Part shown: one piece after another, positions 1-8,411 of the stretch
Layout of the letters: each line of letters opens with the position of its first letter
Numbering within the stretch: position 1 is the first letter of the stretch
Assembly (NCBI RefSeq): GCF_900114095.1
Contig: NZ_FORV01000008.1
Coordinates: 62,001 to 126,000, forward strand
DNA: 64,000 nt
DNA from: Sphingomonas sp. NFR04
GTDB lineage: Bacteria > Pseudomonadota > Alphaproteobacteria > Sphingomonadales > Sphingomonadaceae
Direction of reading: 5' to 3'
Made by a program: the position numbers and the translations under genes
Notes under the pieces: generated by a model
Seen by the model: the letters and a program-made list of their open reading frames with translations, nothing else
What the model was told of the DNA's origin: nothing
Database searches by the model: none

Positions 1-1190
1 AGCGCCAGCATCGCCTCGTCGATGACGATGCGGGTGAGGACATTCTCGTGGCCGACGCCGCGACGCGGATCTTGGTTGAGGTCGTCGATCAGCTGGGCGA
101 TCGAGTGGAAGCCGTCGCCGATCACCTGCGCGGGCACCCGCTCCGCTACCGCGACCACCTTGCCGTTGACGACGAGGATGCGGTGATCGTTGCCCGGCAC
201 CTGCTGCTCCACGATCACGCGGCGGCCATGCTGGAGCGCGAGATCGAAGGCGGTGCGCAGCGCCTCCTCGTCGGCGATCCCGGTCGTGACCCCGCGGCCG
301 TGATTGCCGTCGAGCGGCTTCACCACCACCGGCCAGCGCAGCCTTTTGGCCTCGGCCAGCGCTTCCTCCACCCGGCGGACGACAACGCCGCGCGGCACCG
401 GCAGCCCGGCCTCGGCCAGCAGCTGCTTGGTCATCGCCTTGTTGCCGGCGATGTCGACGGCGATCTGCGCGGTGTCGCCGGTGATGCTCGCGCGGATGCG
501 CTTCTGGCGGCTGCCCTGGCCGAACTGGATCAGGCTCTGCTCGTTGGGCCGGGTGACGGGAATGCCGCGCCGCTCCGCCGCCTCGACCAGCGCGCGCGTG
601 GTTGGGCCGAGCGCATTCGCCTTCAGGATCGCCTGCAGCGACGCGATGATTGCCCGCACGTCCTGCGGCGCATCGAGCGGGGGTACGCCGAGCAGTTGCA
701 GCCCCTCCACCTTGCGCAGTGGCTCGGGCAGCAGGTCGGCGACCAGCCGGATCGCGGCGAGGCCGGCGGCGAGCGCCAGCGTCTCGTCGCGATAGGTATA
801 GAGGATGTTGTACACGCCCGGCCGATCCTTGACCGAGCGGGTCTTGCCCCGGGTGACGCGCGATCCGGCGAGCGTCTGCAGCTCCAGCGCGACATGCTCG
901 ATGATGTGGCCCATCCAGGTGCCTTCGCGCAGCCGCTCGACGAAGCCGCCGGGGCGCTGATAGCTGCAGCCATGCACGCCGAGGCCGGGGAGGAGGGCGA
1001 GCAGCGCATCGGTGAAGCCGGGCAACCGATCGCTCGGCCATTGCTCCAGGTCGCGGAGATCGACCTGGATGCGGATCATCGGGCGCGTGCTGAACAGATG
1101 CGGGCCGCGATAGACGCTCCGCTCGAGCACCCGCATCCCGTTTGCCGAAGCCGGGCGCGCGAAATCGGCCGGCTGCACCAACGCTGTCAT
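1..1190 (-). CDS. cphA: Cyanophycin synthetase, N-terminal part (partial, runs off the window)
   Basis: CphA makes cyanophycin, the arginine-aspartate storage polymer, in the cytoplasm by ATP-dependent ligation. About 396 codons are present and the frame is open to the window edge. The conserved N-terminal region with MRVLERSVYRGPH near residue 19 and MIRIQVDL is visible. It leads into the ATP-grasp domain, where PVVVKPLDGNHGRGV and a later VIVEQQVPGNDHRILVV are typical of the family. The start is taken at the ATG whose first base is 1190; the internal Met of MRVLERS is an alternative. An FNR-like box lies about 80 bases upstream. The Mur-ligase-like C-terminal half is outside the window. Confidence 0.93.
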   Translation of the reverse strand, partial: MTALVQPADFARPASANGMRVLERSVYRGPHLFSTRPMIRIQVDLRDLEQWPSDRLPGFTDALLALLPGLGVHGCSYQRPGGFVERLREGTWMGHIIEHVALELQTLAGSRVTRGKTRSVKDRPGVYNILYTYRDETLALAAGLAAIRLVADLLPEPLRKVEGLQLLGVPPLDAPQDVRAIIASLQAILKANALGPTTRALVEAAERRGIPVTRPNEQSLIQFGQGSRQKRIRASITGDTAQIAVDIAGNKAMTKQLLAEAGLPVPRGVVVRRVEEALAEAKRLRWPVVVKPLDGNHGRGVTTGIADEEALRTAFDLALQHGRRVIVEQQVPGNDHRILVVNGKVVAVAERVPAQVIGDGFHSIAQLIDDLNQDPRRGVGHENVLTRIVIDEAMLA

Positions 1191-1266
1191 AGTGGACCTC
1201 TAGAAGGGGCGCCGAGAACCAGCGCCTGAGCCCCTCCAACGGCCCAGATTTCCCCGCGTTCCCCGA

Positions 1267-1280
1267 CTGATGCGGATCAA
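1267..1280 (-). promoter_or_regulatory. FNR/FixK-like box upstream of cphA
   Basis: On the minus strand this reads TTGATCCGCATCAG, matching TTGAT-N4-ATCAA at nine of ten positions. It ends about 77 bases before the cphA start codon, a workable activator position. The regulator is inferred from the motif only. Confidence 0.4.
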
Positions 1281-1303
1281 CGCTTTGAAATAAAACTGTC
1301 TTG

Positions 1304-2452
1304 TCAGGCCTTCAGGATCAGCCCCTTGCGATCCATCCACCAGCCCACCGCCCAGCACAGCATCGTGTAGGCGAAGGCGCAGAGCAGCGCGCCGAACGGG
1401 CCCGGCGCGATCGTCTGGAACACGCCCACACCCGCCGCCTCGTACACGCCGTCGTGCCCGCCCAGGGGGATCATGCCGAGCACCGTCACGAACAGTTCCG
1501 AGAAGAGGTAGATCGCCAGCGGGTTGCGCCCGAGGATGGTGAAGAAGCGGGTGCCGCGCTTGAACCCGGCGATCTCGATCAGCCAGATCGCCCCGCCGAG
1601 CAGCAGCAGGTCGAGCCCGACGGTGAGCAGCACATAGGAGCCGGTCCACAGCTTCTTGGCGATCGGGAACCAGGGCGACCAGGCCAGCCCGGCCAGTACC
1701 AGCGCGACGCCGATCAGCGCCATTCGGCCGACGGTCCGGCGCAGGTCGCCGCCCTGCACGATGGCGAGGCCCGCCAGATAGCCGGCGATCACGTTGACGG
1801 TGGCGGGCAGGGTGCCGAGCAGCCCTTCGGGATCGAAGCCGGCGTCCTTCTTGTAGAGATGGCCGGGGCCTAGCAGCCACAGGTCGATCCGGGTGCCGAT
1901 ATTGGCATATTTGTCATAGGCCATGCCCGGCGGGCTGAAGGCGAGCAGGATCGCCCAATAGCCGAGCAGCAGTGCGATGGCGGCGAGCCGCAGCTGGCGC
2001 GGCTTGAGCCAGCGGATCAGCAGCGCGGCCAGCACATAGCAGAGCGCGAGGCGCTGCAGCACGCCCGGCACGCGGGTCAGCGCGAAGGGCTTGAGCTCCC
2101 AGCCGTTCGCGCCGTGCTCGACGAACGGGAACCAGTACATCAGATAGCCGAGCACGAAGATGATCGCGCCGCGCCTGAACAGCCGGGCGAGGAATGGCCC
2201 CGTCGCCACCGGCTTGCGGAAGGCGAAGCTCATCGCATTGCCCATCGCGAACAGGAAGGTGGGGAACACCAGGTCCGCGAGGGTGAAGCCGAACCATTTG
2301 GCATGGACCAGCTGCGGATAGGGGGCGGCACCCGGACCCGAGGTGTTGACCAGGATCATCAGGAAGATGGTTGCACCGCGAAACACGTCGAGCGCGAGGA
2401 AGCGCGGCTTGCCGGCCAGCGCGGCGACGGTGTTGGCCTGGGTCTCGGTCAT
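1304..2452 (-). CDS. nagX: NagX/HGSNAT-like membrane acetyltransferase (COG4299, DUF5009)
   Basis: Polytopic inner-membrane protein of about 382 residues, related to the catalytic part of lysosomal heparan-alpha-glucosaminide N-acetyltransferase. The family signature LDVFRGATIFLMILVN is near the N-terminus, followed by DLVFPTFLFAMGN and RVPGVLQRLALCYV and about ten hydrophobic segments. The ATG at 2452 is chosen because it overlaps the stop of the upstream GH89 gene by four bases (ATGA), implying translational coupling; a longer in-frame start would run far into that gene. Bacterial NagX proteins occur in N-acetylglucosamine utilisation loci. The direction of acetyl transfer and the true substrate here are unknown. 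Confidence 0.88.
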   Translation of the reverse strand: MTETQANTVAALAGKPRFLALDVFRGATIFLMILVNTSGPGAAPYPQLVHAKWFGFTLADLVFPTFLFAMGNAMSFAFRKPVATGPFLARLFRRGAIIFVLGYLMYWFPFVEHGANGWELKPFALTRVPGVLQRLALCYVLAALLIRWLKPRQLRLAAIALLLGYWAILLAFSPPGMAYDKYANIGTRIDLWLLGPGHLYKKDAGFDPEGLLGTLPATVNVIAGYLAGLAIVQGGDLRRTVGRMALIGVALVLAGLAWSPWFPIAKKLWTGSYVLLTVGLDLLLLGGAIWLIEIAGFKRGTRFFTILGRNPLAIYLFSELFVTVLGMIPLGGHDGVYEAAGVGVFQTIAPGPFGALLCAFAYTMLCWAVGWWMDRKGLILKA

Positions 2453-4782
2453 CGGGCGTCGCTTTCTGCGAGGAGCGTGCGGGCTAGGGCTAGCGGGGCC
2501 GCGGGGCGCTGGCGAGCCCACATCCGGCCGTCCTTGAGCCAGCCGGCCTGCCAGTCGCGGATCGCGGCGGCGGTGGCCTTGGCGTCGAAGGGCGTGTGCG
2601 CGGCAGCGGCGGCGCGCTGGGCGGCGAGGAAGCGCTGCCAGCGCGGCCAGTAATAGCCGGCATAGAGCCCCTGCCAGGCGCGCGATGCATAGTCGGAGAG
2701 ATGGCCGGTGCCACCCCAGACGGTCACCACCGCCTTGGCCTGTTCGACGAACGCCGCCTTTTCGGCGGGCGTGTCGCCATAGGCGGCGGCGTCGGCGAGC
2801 CAGCTGCCCAGCGTTTCCTGCTGGTTGCCGGCAATGGCGTCGATATCCTTGGCCAGCTTCTCGGCGGCAGCGGTGGCGCCGTCGCCGGTGGCGAGGTCGC
2901 CGGCCTGGTAGGCGGCCACGGCGGTCTTGAGCTGCCCGTCCAGCTTCACGCTGGCATAGTGGCGGACAAGGTCGACCACGTCATAGGTGTAGAGCGGCTC
3001 GCCGGCATGCTGCGGCGCCTGAGCGAGCAGCGCTTCGATTCCGGCGCGGAGGGCCACGGGATCGCCGGGGGCGGCGGGGTATTCGGCGCCGTCGAGGCTG
3101 GGGAATTTGAACAGCAGATAGGCGCCGGCCTGTTCGTGCCACCAGCGCGGCGTCCAGTAGCGGGTGGTGTAGGCGCCCTCGATTGCCTTGTCCCAGGCGG
3201 CGACCAAAGCGGGCGAGGTCTTGCCGTAGCGGGCCTTGGTATAGTCGCCGATCCACGCATCAAGCGGGCGAGCCTGTCCCTTGGCGTCGATCTCGCCCCA
3301 GGCGAGGTCATAGGCATAGGCATAGGCGATGGAGTTGCTGTGCAGCCCCTCCGGGAACAGCCCGAAGCCGCGCATCCGGCCATGGCCGGGGTTCGACAGC
3401 GCGGCGGTCATGTCGCTGCGATAGAAGCCCAGATCGCCGTAAACGGGATTGCTGCCTCCGTAATTGTGGACATAGCCGTACGCCCAGCCCTTGCCGTAAA
3501 AGGCCTTGGTCGCGTTCCAGATGCCGGGATAGCGATCATTGCCGATGTCGAGCACCAGCATGCGCTCGTCGGGGACCTTGGAGAGGAAGGCGGCGATCGC
3601 GTCGGGCGTCCAGAAGGCCTTGTCGGCGCCGAACAGCCAGCCCTGCATCACCCAGGTCGCGTTCGGCGCGGCGGCGGTGATCGAGCGATAGAGCCGCTCG
3701 CCATAGGCTGCGAGCCGGGCGTCGCGCACGTCCTTGGGAAGTGCTGCGGCGCGGGTGGCGGCGGTGTTGGCGATGGCGTCGCCGTAGGTCGCGGCGCGGG
3801 CGTCGCTGCCGTCCTCGGCGATCGGCGGCACCATCTCGTTGAAGGCATCGGCGAGGTAATATTCGCCCGGGCCGTAGGTGGCCGTGTAGAGCTGGAGGAA
3901 GCGCGCGGCGAGCTTGGCGAAGAGCGGGTCGGACGGATCCAGCCAATAGGTGCCGGGGAAGCCCTCCCATTGCCGCATCTGGTAGATCTTGGCCTCCGGG
4001 TGCGCCTTGGCGAACGCCTCGGGCACATAGCCGGAGAAAGCCGGCAGGATCGGCTTCATGCCCAGCGCGTGCATCCGGGCAAGGATCTGGCGCTGGAGGA
4101 CGCGCTTCTTCTCGATCCAGCTGGCCGAGAGCGGCGCGCGATACCCCGCGATATTGCCCATCCGCTGCCAGGGCAGGAAGGGCGCGGCGGAGAGGCCCTC
4201 GGCGATCTGGGCGTCGTTCATGCCCTGCTCGCGCCATAGCGCCCGCCAGACATGCTCCTGCCCCTCCATCGCCAGCGGCGTGTCGACGCCGTGCGCGGCC
4301 ATCCAGTCGATCTCGCGCTCCCAGCGGCCCCAGTTCCACCAGGGGGTGGTGTAGCCATAGGTGCAGGTGTTCAGATAGGTCCGCAGCGAGAAGGGCGAGG
4401 CGACCATGCCGCTGTCATAGCCGTCGCGGAACGCCAGCGGGCGGTTGCGGACGCCCTCCCAGGAAACGAACAGGCTGCCCTGCTGTCCGAGCGTGCGGGC
4501 GGCGCCGCGCACGAGTGCGACGGGCGAGGTGCCTTCGATCCGCAGCCGACCGCCAGCGGCGCGGGCGCGGAACTGCGGGGTGGTGCCGGGGACCAGGGAA
4601 AGGTCGATCCTGGTGGTATCGACGCCGAGCCGCGCCAGCACGGCGCGAGCGGCCGCGGTCTGGGATTGCGGTGCGGCGACGGGTGCCGGGCGGCCGGGAA
4701 GCGCCGCGGCGGGTGTGGCGAGGGCAAGGCAGGCTGCGACGGAGCCGAGAAACGGAAGACGGCGGGCAGCGGGTCGGGCCAA
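2449..4782 (-). CDS. Alpha-N-acetylglucosaminidase, glycoside hydrolase family 89
   Basis: Homologue of lysosomal NAGLU, which removes terminal alpha-linked N-acetylglucosamine. The 777-residue protein has a hydrophobic signal-like N-terminus (residues 8-28, ending in ATPAAALPG), then the NAGLU N-terminal domain. The TIM-barrel region shows WWNWGRWEREIDWMAAHGV at 148-166 and FNEM at 314-317, where Glu316 is the expected catalytic acid/base. PEGLHSN at 477-483 carries the expected nucleophile Glu478. The helical C-terminal domain follows. The start is a TTG with GGAGAG six bases upstream. It is probably periplasmic. It is the first gene of the pair with nagX. Confidence 0.93.
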   Translation of the reverse strand: MARPAARRLPFLGSVAACLALATPAAALPGRPAPVAAPQSQTAAARAVLARLGVDTTRIDLSLVPGTTPQFRARAAGGRLRIEGTSPVALVRGAARTLGQQGSLFVSWEGVRNRPLAFRDGYDSGMVASPFSLRTYLNTCTYGYTTPWWNWGRWEREIDWMAAHGVDTPLAMEGQEHVWRALWREQGMNDAQIAEGLSAAPFLPWQRMGNIAGYRAPLSASWIEKKRVLQRQILARMHALGMKPILPAFSGYVPEAFAKAHPEAKIYQMRQWEGFPGTYWLDPSDPLFAKLAARFLQLYTATYGPGEYYLADAFNEMVPPIAEDGSDARAATYGDAIANTAATRAAALPKDVRDARLAAYGERLYRSITAAAPNATWVMQGWLFGADKAFWTPDAIAAFLSKVPDERMLVLDIGNDRYPGIWNATKAFYGKGWAYGYVHNYGGSNPVYGDLGFYRSDMTAALSNPGHGRMRGFGLFPEGLHSNSIAYAYAYDLAWGEIDAKGQARPLDAWIGDYTKARYGKTSPALVAAWDKAIEGAYTTRYWTPRWWHEQAGAYLLFKFPSLDGAEYPAAPGDPVALRAGIEALLAQAPQHAGEPLYTYDVVDLVRHYASVKLDGQLKTAVAAYQAGDLATGDGATAAAEKLAKDIDAIAGNQQETLGSWLADAAAYGDTPAEKAAFVEQAKAVVTVWGGTGHLSDYASRAWQGLYAGYYWPRWQRFLAAQRAAAAAHTPFDAKATAAAIRDWQAGWLKDGRMWARQRPAAPLALARTLLAESDAR

Positions 4783-4850
4783 GGCAAACTCTCCAGCGGT
4801 CGGGACCGGAGACGGCGCTGCCTCGCAGCCGCACTGCCCCCAGACCCGAC

Positions 4851-4915
4851 ATTGGCCGGTACCGGTCCTATTCTGTCAAGGCCAATTCAATACAAAAACA
4901 AGTTTTGGTATTACC
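4851..4915 (-). promoter_or_regulatory. Promoter/operator region of the GH89-nagX operon
   Basis: On the minus strand a consensus -35 hexamer TTGACA lies at 4879-4874. Just downstream is the palindrome CCGGTACCGG (4856-4865), the style of site bound by LacI-family sugar repressors. A second odd-centred palindrome, GGTATTACC at 4907-4915, lies upstream and resembles a GntR-type site. The -10 is weak. Which regulator binds is not visible; a LacI-family gene sits at 18735. Confidence 0.4.
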
Positions 4916-4982
4916 TGTTGGCCTGACGGCCGTGCCAGGAGTGTCTCTCTACGCGTTGTTTCGCGGCGTTGAAGCGCCGGTC

Positions 4983-5465
4983 TCAGGCGATGCGCGGCGC
5001 GAGGATGCGCATCAGTGCCTCGCAGCCCGCCGCATCGCCGGCGTCGAAGCGGGCGGGCAGGGGGCTGTCGAGATCGAGCACGCCGAGCAGTTCGCCCTGG
5101 TGGACGATCGGCACCACCAGCTCCGAGCGGCTGGCCGCGTCGCAGGCGATATGGCCGGGAAAGGCATGGACGTCCTCGACGAGCTGGGTCTCGCGCGTCG
5201 CCGCAGCAGCACCGCACACGCCCTTGCCGAACGGGATGCGGATGCACGCGGCTTTGCCCTGGAAGGGGCCCAGCACCAGCTCGTCGTTGAGGTTGCGGTA
5301 AAAGCCGGACCAGTTGAGGTCGGGCAGATACTGGCCGATCAGCGCGGAGACGTTCGCCATGTTCGCGATCGGATCGGGCTCGTCGGCGGTCAGCGAATCG
5401 AGGGCGGCGGCAAGGTCGCGATAGAGCTCGGCCTTGGTGTCGGCGGTGATGTTGAAGTCGTACAT
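4983..5465 (-). CDS. msrC: Free methionine-(R)-sulfoxide reductase, GAF domain (fRMsr)
   Basis: Reduces free methionine-R-sulfoxide in the cytoplasm. The 160-residue protein is a single GAF domain of normal length for the YebR/MsrC family. Three cysteines at 74, 84 and 108 have the same +10 and +24 spacing as the catalytic and resolving cysteines of the E. coli enzyme (84, 94, 118). The start is the ATG of MYDFNIT. It stands alone, with a palindromic repeat behind its start and the GH89 operon downstream on the same strand. Confidence 0.92.
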   Translation of the reverse strand: MYDFNITADTKAELYRDLAAALDSLTADEPDPIANMANVSALIGQYLPDLNWSGFYRNLNDELVLGPFQGKAACIRIPFGKGVCGAAAATRETQLVEDVHAFPGHIACDAASRSELVVPIVHQGELLGVLDLDSPLPARFDAGDAAGCEALMRILAPRIA

Positions 5466-5525
5466 GGCGGCGATGTAGGGGATTGCGGCGACGGGTGCGA
5501 GGGGGGCTTTGCTATCAGCGTCTCC

Positions 5526-5663
5526 AGCGTTTCCTCCCCCGCCAGGGGGAGGTGGCGCCGAAGGCGACGGAGGGGGAGGGTGCCAGAACCTCTCGATCGG
5601 CGTGCTTCCTCCCCCTCCGACCCGCTGTGCGGGCCACCTCCCCCTGGCGGGGGAGGATACGCT
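5526..5663. repeat. Palindromic intergenic repeat, family 1, copy A
   Basis: About 138 bases with complementary ends (left TCCTCCCCCGCCAGGGGGAG, right its inverted copy) and a central GCCAGAACCTCTCGA segment. It lies between msrC and arfB. Copy B at 19763-19904 has the same ends and centre. The RNA of either strand could fold into a long forked hairpin. Confidence 0.8.
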
Positions 5664-5687
5664 TGAGACGCGGGGTGGGAGTGCCGC

Positions 5688-6089
5688 TCAGTCGAAGCTC
5701 ACTTTCCCTCTGCCCGCCTTCACCGCGGACCTGCCCTTCTTCGCATCCACCCGGCGCGCCTTGGCGGCCTTGCTCGGCTTGGTCTTGATCCGCTTGGCCT
5801 GGCGCTCGTGCGCCTTGTCGATCAGGTCGGAGAGGCGCTGGCGGGCGTCGGTGCGGTTGGCGTCCTGGGTGCGATATTGCCGCGCGGTGATCAGCAATTC
5901 GCCCGCCGAGGTCATCCGCGTGCCGGCCAGTTCCTTCAGCCGTTCATAGGCATAGGGCGACAGGCCAAGGCGGAACACGTCGACGCGCAGCTGCACTGCG
6001 GTCGCCACCTTGTTGACGTTCTGCCCGCCGGGTCCCGTTGCGGCGAGGAACTTCTCCTCGATAATCGCCGCGTCCGGAATCTCAGCCAT
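5688..6089 (-). CDS. arfB: Alternative ribosome-rescue factor / peptidyl-tRNA hydrolase ArfB (YaeJ)
   Basis: Releases nascent chains from stalled ribosomes by hydrolysing peptidyl-tRNA. The 133-residue protein carries the release-factor motif GPGGQNVNK at about residues 19-27, with the catalytic GGQ. Its lysine- and arginine-rich C-terminal tail (AKRIKTKPSKAAKARR) matches the part of ArfB that inserts into the empty mRNA channel. Length is normal. Its first eight bases overlap the end of the upstream pseudouridine synthase gene, so the two are probably co-translated. Confidence 0.93.
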   Translation of the reverse strand: MAEIPDAAIIEEKFLAATGPGGQNVNKVATAVQLRVDVFRLGLSPYAYERLKELAGTRMTSAGELLITARQYRTQDANRTDARQRLSDLIDKAHERQAKRIKTKPSKAAKARRVDAKKGRSAVKAGRGKVSFD

Positions 6090-6741
6090 GGGTCAGGCGG
6101 CCGAAGCCGATATGGTGGAAGCGCGCCGGCAGCGGGGCGTCGCCATGGACGTCGGGCTTGCCGGAACGCGGCACGGTGATCGACTGGGCATGGAGCATCA
6201 GCGCCGGGCCGCCGCTGCCATAGACGGGGTCGCCGACGATGGGGATGCCGATGCCTTCCAGCGCGTGGACGCGGATCTGGTGGGTGCGGCCGGTCTCGGG
6301 GTAGAAGGCGACCAGCGCGCGGCCGTCATGCACTTCCATCCGCTTCCAGCGGGTGCGCGCGGACTTGCCCTTCGGGTCGTGCGTCATCCGCCAGCCCTCT
6401 TCGATCGTCGAGACCTTGCCCAGCGGCAGGTCGATCTCGCCGCTTTCCTGCTCGGGCACGCCTTCGAGGATCGCGACATAGCGCTTGGTGACCTGACCGG
6501 CCTCGAAGGCCTGGCCGAAGCGCTTCATTGCCTTGGGATTGCGCGCGAGCAGCAGGCAGCCGCTGGTATCGCGGTCGAGCCGGTGGACGGGGACGGGCAG
6601 GCGCTCAAAGCCGAAGGTGAGCTGGTCGAGCAGATCCTCCAGGCTCTCGCTGCGGTCGCGCGGGCGATCGACGGGGAGGCCCGCCGGCTTGTCGATGATC
6701 AGCGCTTCGCCGTCGATGAAGAGTACCCGGTCCTTGAACAT
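6082..6741 (-). CDS. RluA-family RNA pseudouridine synthase
   Basis: Isomerises uridine to pseudouridine in rRNA or tRNA. The 219-residue protein has no S4 domain. The RluA catalytic motif HRLDRDTSG (aspartate in RLDRDTSG) is present, as is the late GRTHQIRVH motif. The start at 6741 (MFKDRVLFID) avoids 48 extra codons that would read into an intergenic palindromic repeat. The gene overlaps arfB by eight bases. The exact target nucleotide cannot be told from sequence. Confidence 0.9.
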   Translation of the reverse strand: MFKDRVLFIDGEALIIDKPAGLPVDRPRDRSESLEDLLDQLTFGFERLPVPVHRLDRDTSGCLLLARNPKAMKRFGQAFEAGQVTKRYVAILEGVPEQESGEIDLPLGKVSTIEEGWRMTHDPKGKSARTRWKRMEVHDGRALVAFYPETGRTHQIRVHALEGIGIPIVGDPVYGSGGPALMLHAQSITVPRSGKPDVHGDAPLPARFHHIGFGRLTHG

Positions 6742-6794
6742 GGAGCGGGATATAGCGCGCCCTGCGAAATGCGCGAGCCCGGATGCAGAACCAA

Positions 6795-6933
6795 ATCCTC
6801 CCCTGCAAGGGGAGGTGGCAGCCCGCAGGGCTGACGGAGGGGTGTCCCCGGTTGCGGCTTGATACGCGCACCCCAGCGGGGACACCCCTCCACCACCGCC
6901 TTCGGCGGCGGTCCCCCCCCTGCGGGGGAGGAT
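6795..6933. repeat. Palindromic intergenic repeat, variant copy
   Basis: About 139 bases between the RluA-type gene and wrbA. It has hairpin ends (CCTCCCCTGCAAGGGGAGG and CCCCCCCTGCGGGGGAGG) and an inner inverted pair around GGGGTGTCCCC / GGGGACACCCC. Its architecture matches the copies at 5526 and 19763 but the core differs, so it is a related subfamily. Confidence 0.7.
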
Positions 6934-6942
6934 CGTAGAGGC

Positions 6943-7545
6943 TTACGCCTTCAGCTTGGCAGCGGTCTCGGCGATGCGGCGGCCCTGGTAGCGGGCACCT
7001 TCCAGCTCGACCGCGCTCGGCAGGCGGCTGCCGTCACCGTCGGCGATCGTGGTCGCGCCATAGGGCGAGCCGCCCTTCACTTCGTCCACGCCGCCCTGGC
7101 CCTGATAGCCATAGTCGAGGCCGACGATGGTCATGCCGAAGTGCAGCAGGTTGGTGATGATCGAGAACAGCGTGGTTTCCTGGCCGCCATGCTGCGACGC
7201 AGTCGAGGTGAAGGCGCCGCCGACCTTGCCGTTCAGCTGGCCCTGGAACCACACGCCGCCGGCCTTGTCCCAGAACGCCGCCATCTGGCTGGCCATGCGG
7301 CCGAAGCGGGTGGGGGTGCCGACGATGATGCCGTCATACTGGGCGAGCTGGTTGACGTCGTCGAGCACCGGGTGGCTCTCGTCCACGCGGAAGCCGGCGG
7401 CCTGGGCGACTTCGAACGGCGCCGTCTCGGCTACGCGGCGGACGTCGACCGTGGCACCGGCGCTGCGGGCGCCCTCGGCAACGGCGTCGGCCATCTGCGC
7501 GATGTGGCCGTAGGACGAATAGTAGAGAACAAGGATCTTGGTCAT
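6943..7545 (-). CDS. wrbA: NAD(P)H:quinone oxidoreductase WrbA
   Basis: Flavodoxin-fold FMN enzyme that reduces quinones by two electrons, protecting against redox cycling. The 200-residue length is typical. The N-terminal FMN phosphate loop YYSSYGHIAQMA is clear, as are GTPTRFGRMASQM near residue 77 and STASQHGGQETT near residue 114, all hallmark WrbA segments. It lies downstream of the pirin gene on the same strand with about 55 bases between them, and both lie opposite a LysR regulator. Confidence 0.95.
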   Translation of the reverse strand: MTKILVLYYSSYGHIAQMADAVAEGARSAGATVDVRRVAETAPFEVAQAAGFRVDESHPVLDDVNQLAQYDGIIVGTPTRFGRMASQMAAFWDKAGGVWFQGQLNGKVGGAFTSTASQHGGQETTLFSIITNLLHFGMTIVGLDYGYQGQGGVDEVKGGSPYGATTIADGDGSRLPSAVELEGARYQGRRIAETAAKLKA

Positions 7546-7600
7546 GGCACTGTTCCTGTCTTGGAAGGGGCGGGAGGCCTGCCGCCCCCCGGGGAAAAGC

Positions 7601-8299
7601 TTATTCGGCGTCGACGAGGACGATTTCCGCGTCTTCGATCGCGGTGATCGTCACGGTCTGGCCGCCGGCAAGGGCTGCACCATCGCGCGCGTCGACGCGA
7701 TCACCATCAAGGTTGATCGAACCAACCGCGGGTACAAGGTACGCATGGCGACCCTCGCCTACGGTATAGGGCACGCTCTCGCCCGCCTTGAGCGTGGCAC
7801 CCAGCACGCGCGCGTCGGCGCGGATCGGCAGCGCGTCCTTGTCGTCGCTGAAGCCGGACGCGAGCGTGACGAAACGGCCCGAGCGATCGCCCTTGGGGAA
7901 GGGCTTTGCGCCCCAGCTCGGCTGGCCGCCGGCTTCGCGCGGCAGGATCCAGATCTGGAAGATCCGGGTCGTCTCCGGCTCGAGATTATATTCCGCGTGG
8001 CGTACGCCGGTGCCGGCGCTCATCACCTGCACGTCGCCCGCCTCGGTACGGCCCTTGTTGCCCATCGAGTCCTGGTGGGTGATCGCACCCTGGCGGACAT
8101 AGGTGATGATTTCCATGTTCTGGTGCGGATGCGGCGGAAAGCCCGAGTTCGGGGCGATCTCGTCGTCGTTCCACACCCGGATGGCGCCCCAGCCCATGCG
8201 GGACGGATCGTAATAGTCGGCGAAACTGAAGTGGTGCTTGGCCTTGAGCCAGCCGTGATCGGCGCCGCCCAGGCTTTCGAAACTGCGTTTGTCGATCAT
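7601..8299 (-). CDS. Pirin family protein (bicupin)
   Basis: A 232-residue pirin of the YhhW/quercetinase-like group. The metal-binding cupin motif is visible as PHPHQNMEIITYV near residue 58, with the later HQDSMGNKG and MSAGTGVRHAEYN. Pirins bind iron or other metals; some cleave quercetin, but the cellular role is often unknown. The start is the ATG of MIDKRSFE. The gene is divergent from a LysR regulator, with a 112-base promoter region holding an inverted repeat. The pairing with wrbA suggests a response to quinones or aromatic compounds. Confidence 0.9.
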   Translation of the reverse strand: MIDKRSFESLGGADHGWLKAKHHFSFADYYDPSRMGWGAIRVWNDDEIAPNSGFPPHPHQNMEIITYVRQGAITHQDSMGNKGRTEAGDVQVMSAGTGVRHAEYNLEPETTRIFQIWILPREAGGQPSWGAKPFPKGDRSGRFVTLASGFSDDKDALPIRADARVLGATLKAGESVPYTVGEGRHAYLVPAVGSINLDGDRVDARDGAALAGGQTVTITAIEDAEIVLVDAE

Positions 8300-8354
8300 C
8301 GCTGATCTCCCATGTGTTGCCGCCAAGATAGGGATTGGCATCAGCGCGTAAACG

Positions 8355-8378
8355 GAAACGTTGGAAACTGATCGTTTC
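8355..8378. promoter_or_regulatory. Inverted repeat in the pirin/LysR divergent promoter
   Basis: GAAACG-N12-CGTTTC is a perfect six-base inverted repeat in the 112-base space between the two divergent genes. It is the size and layout of a LysR-type binding site and ends 33 bases before the regulator start codon. Confidence 0.45.
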
Positions 8379-8411
8379 GTGATATGGCTTGGCCGAGCAG
8401 GAGAGGCGGGG

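Noticed and set aside
2596..4239. Long open frame on the plus strand inside the GH89 gene
   Set aside because: Antisense shadow caused by high GC; the minus-strand frame encodes a full GH89 enzyme with catalytic motifs.
5526..6933. GC-rich repeats considered as a CRISPR array
   Set aside because: No regular repeat-spacer pattern, only inverted palindromic units at separate loci; no cas genes.
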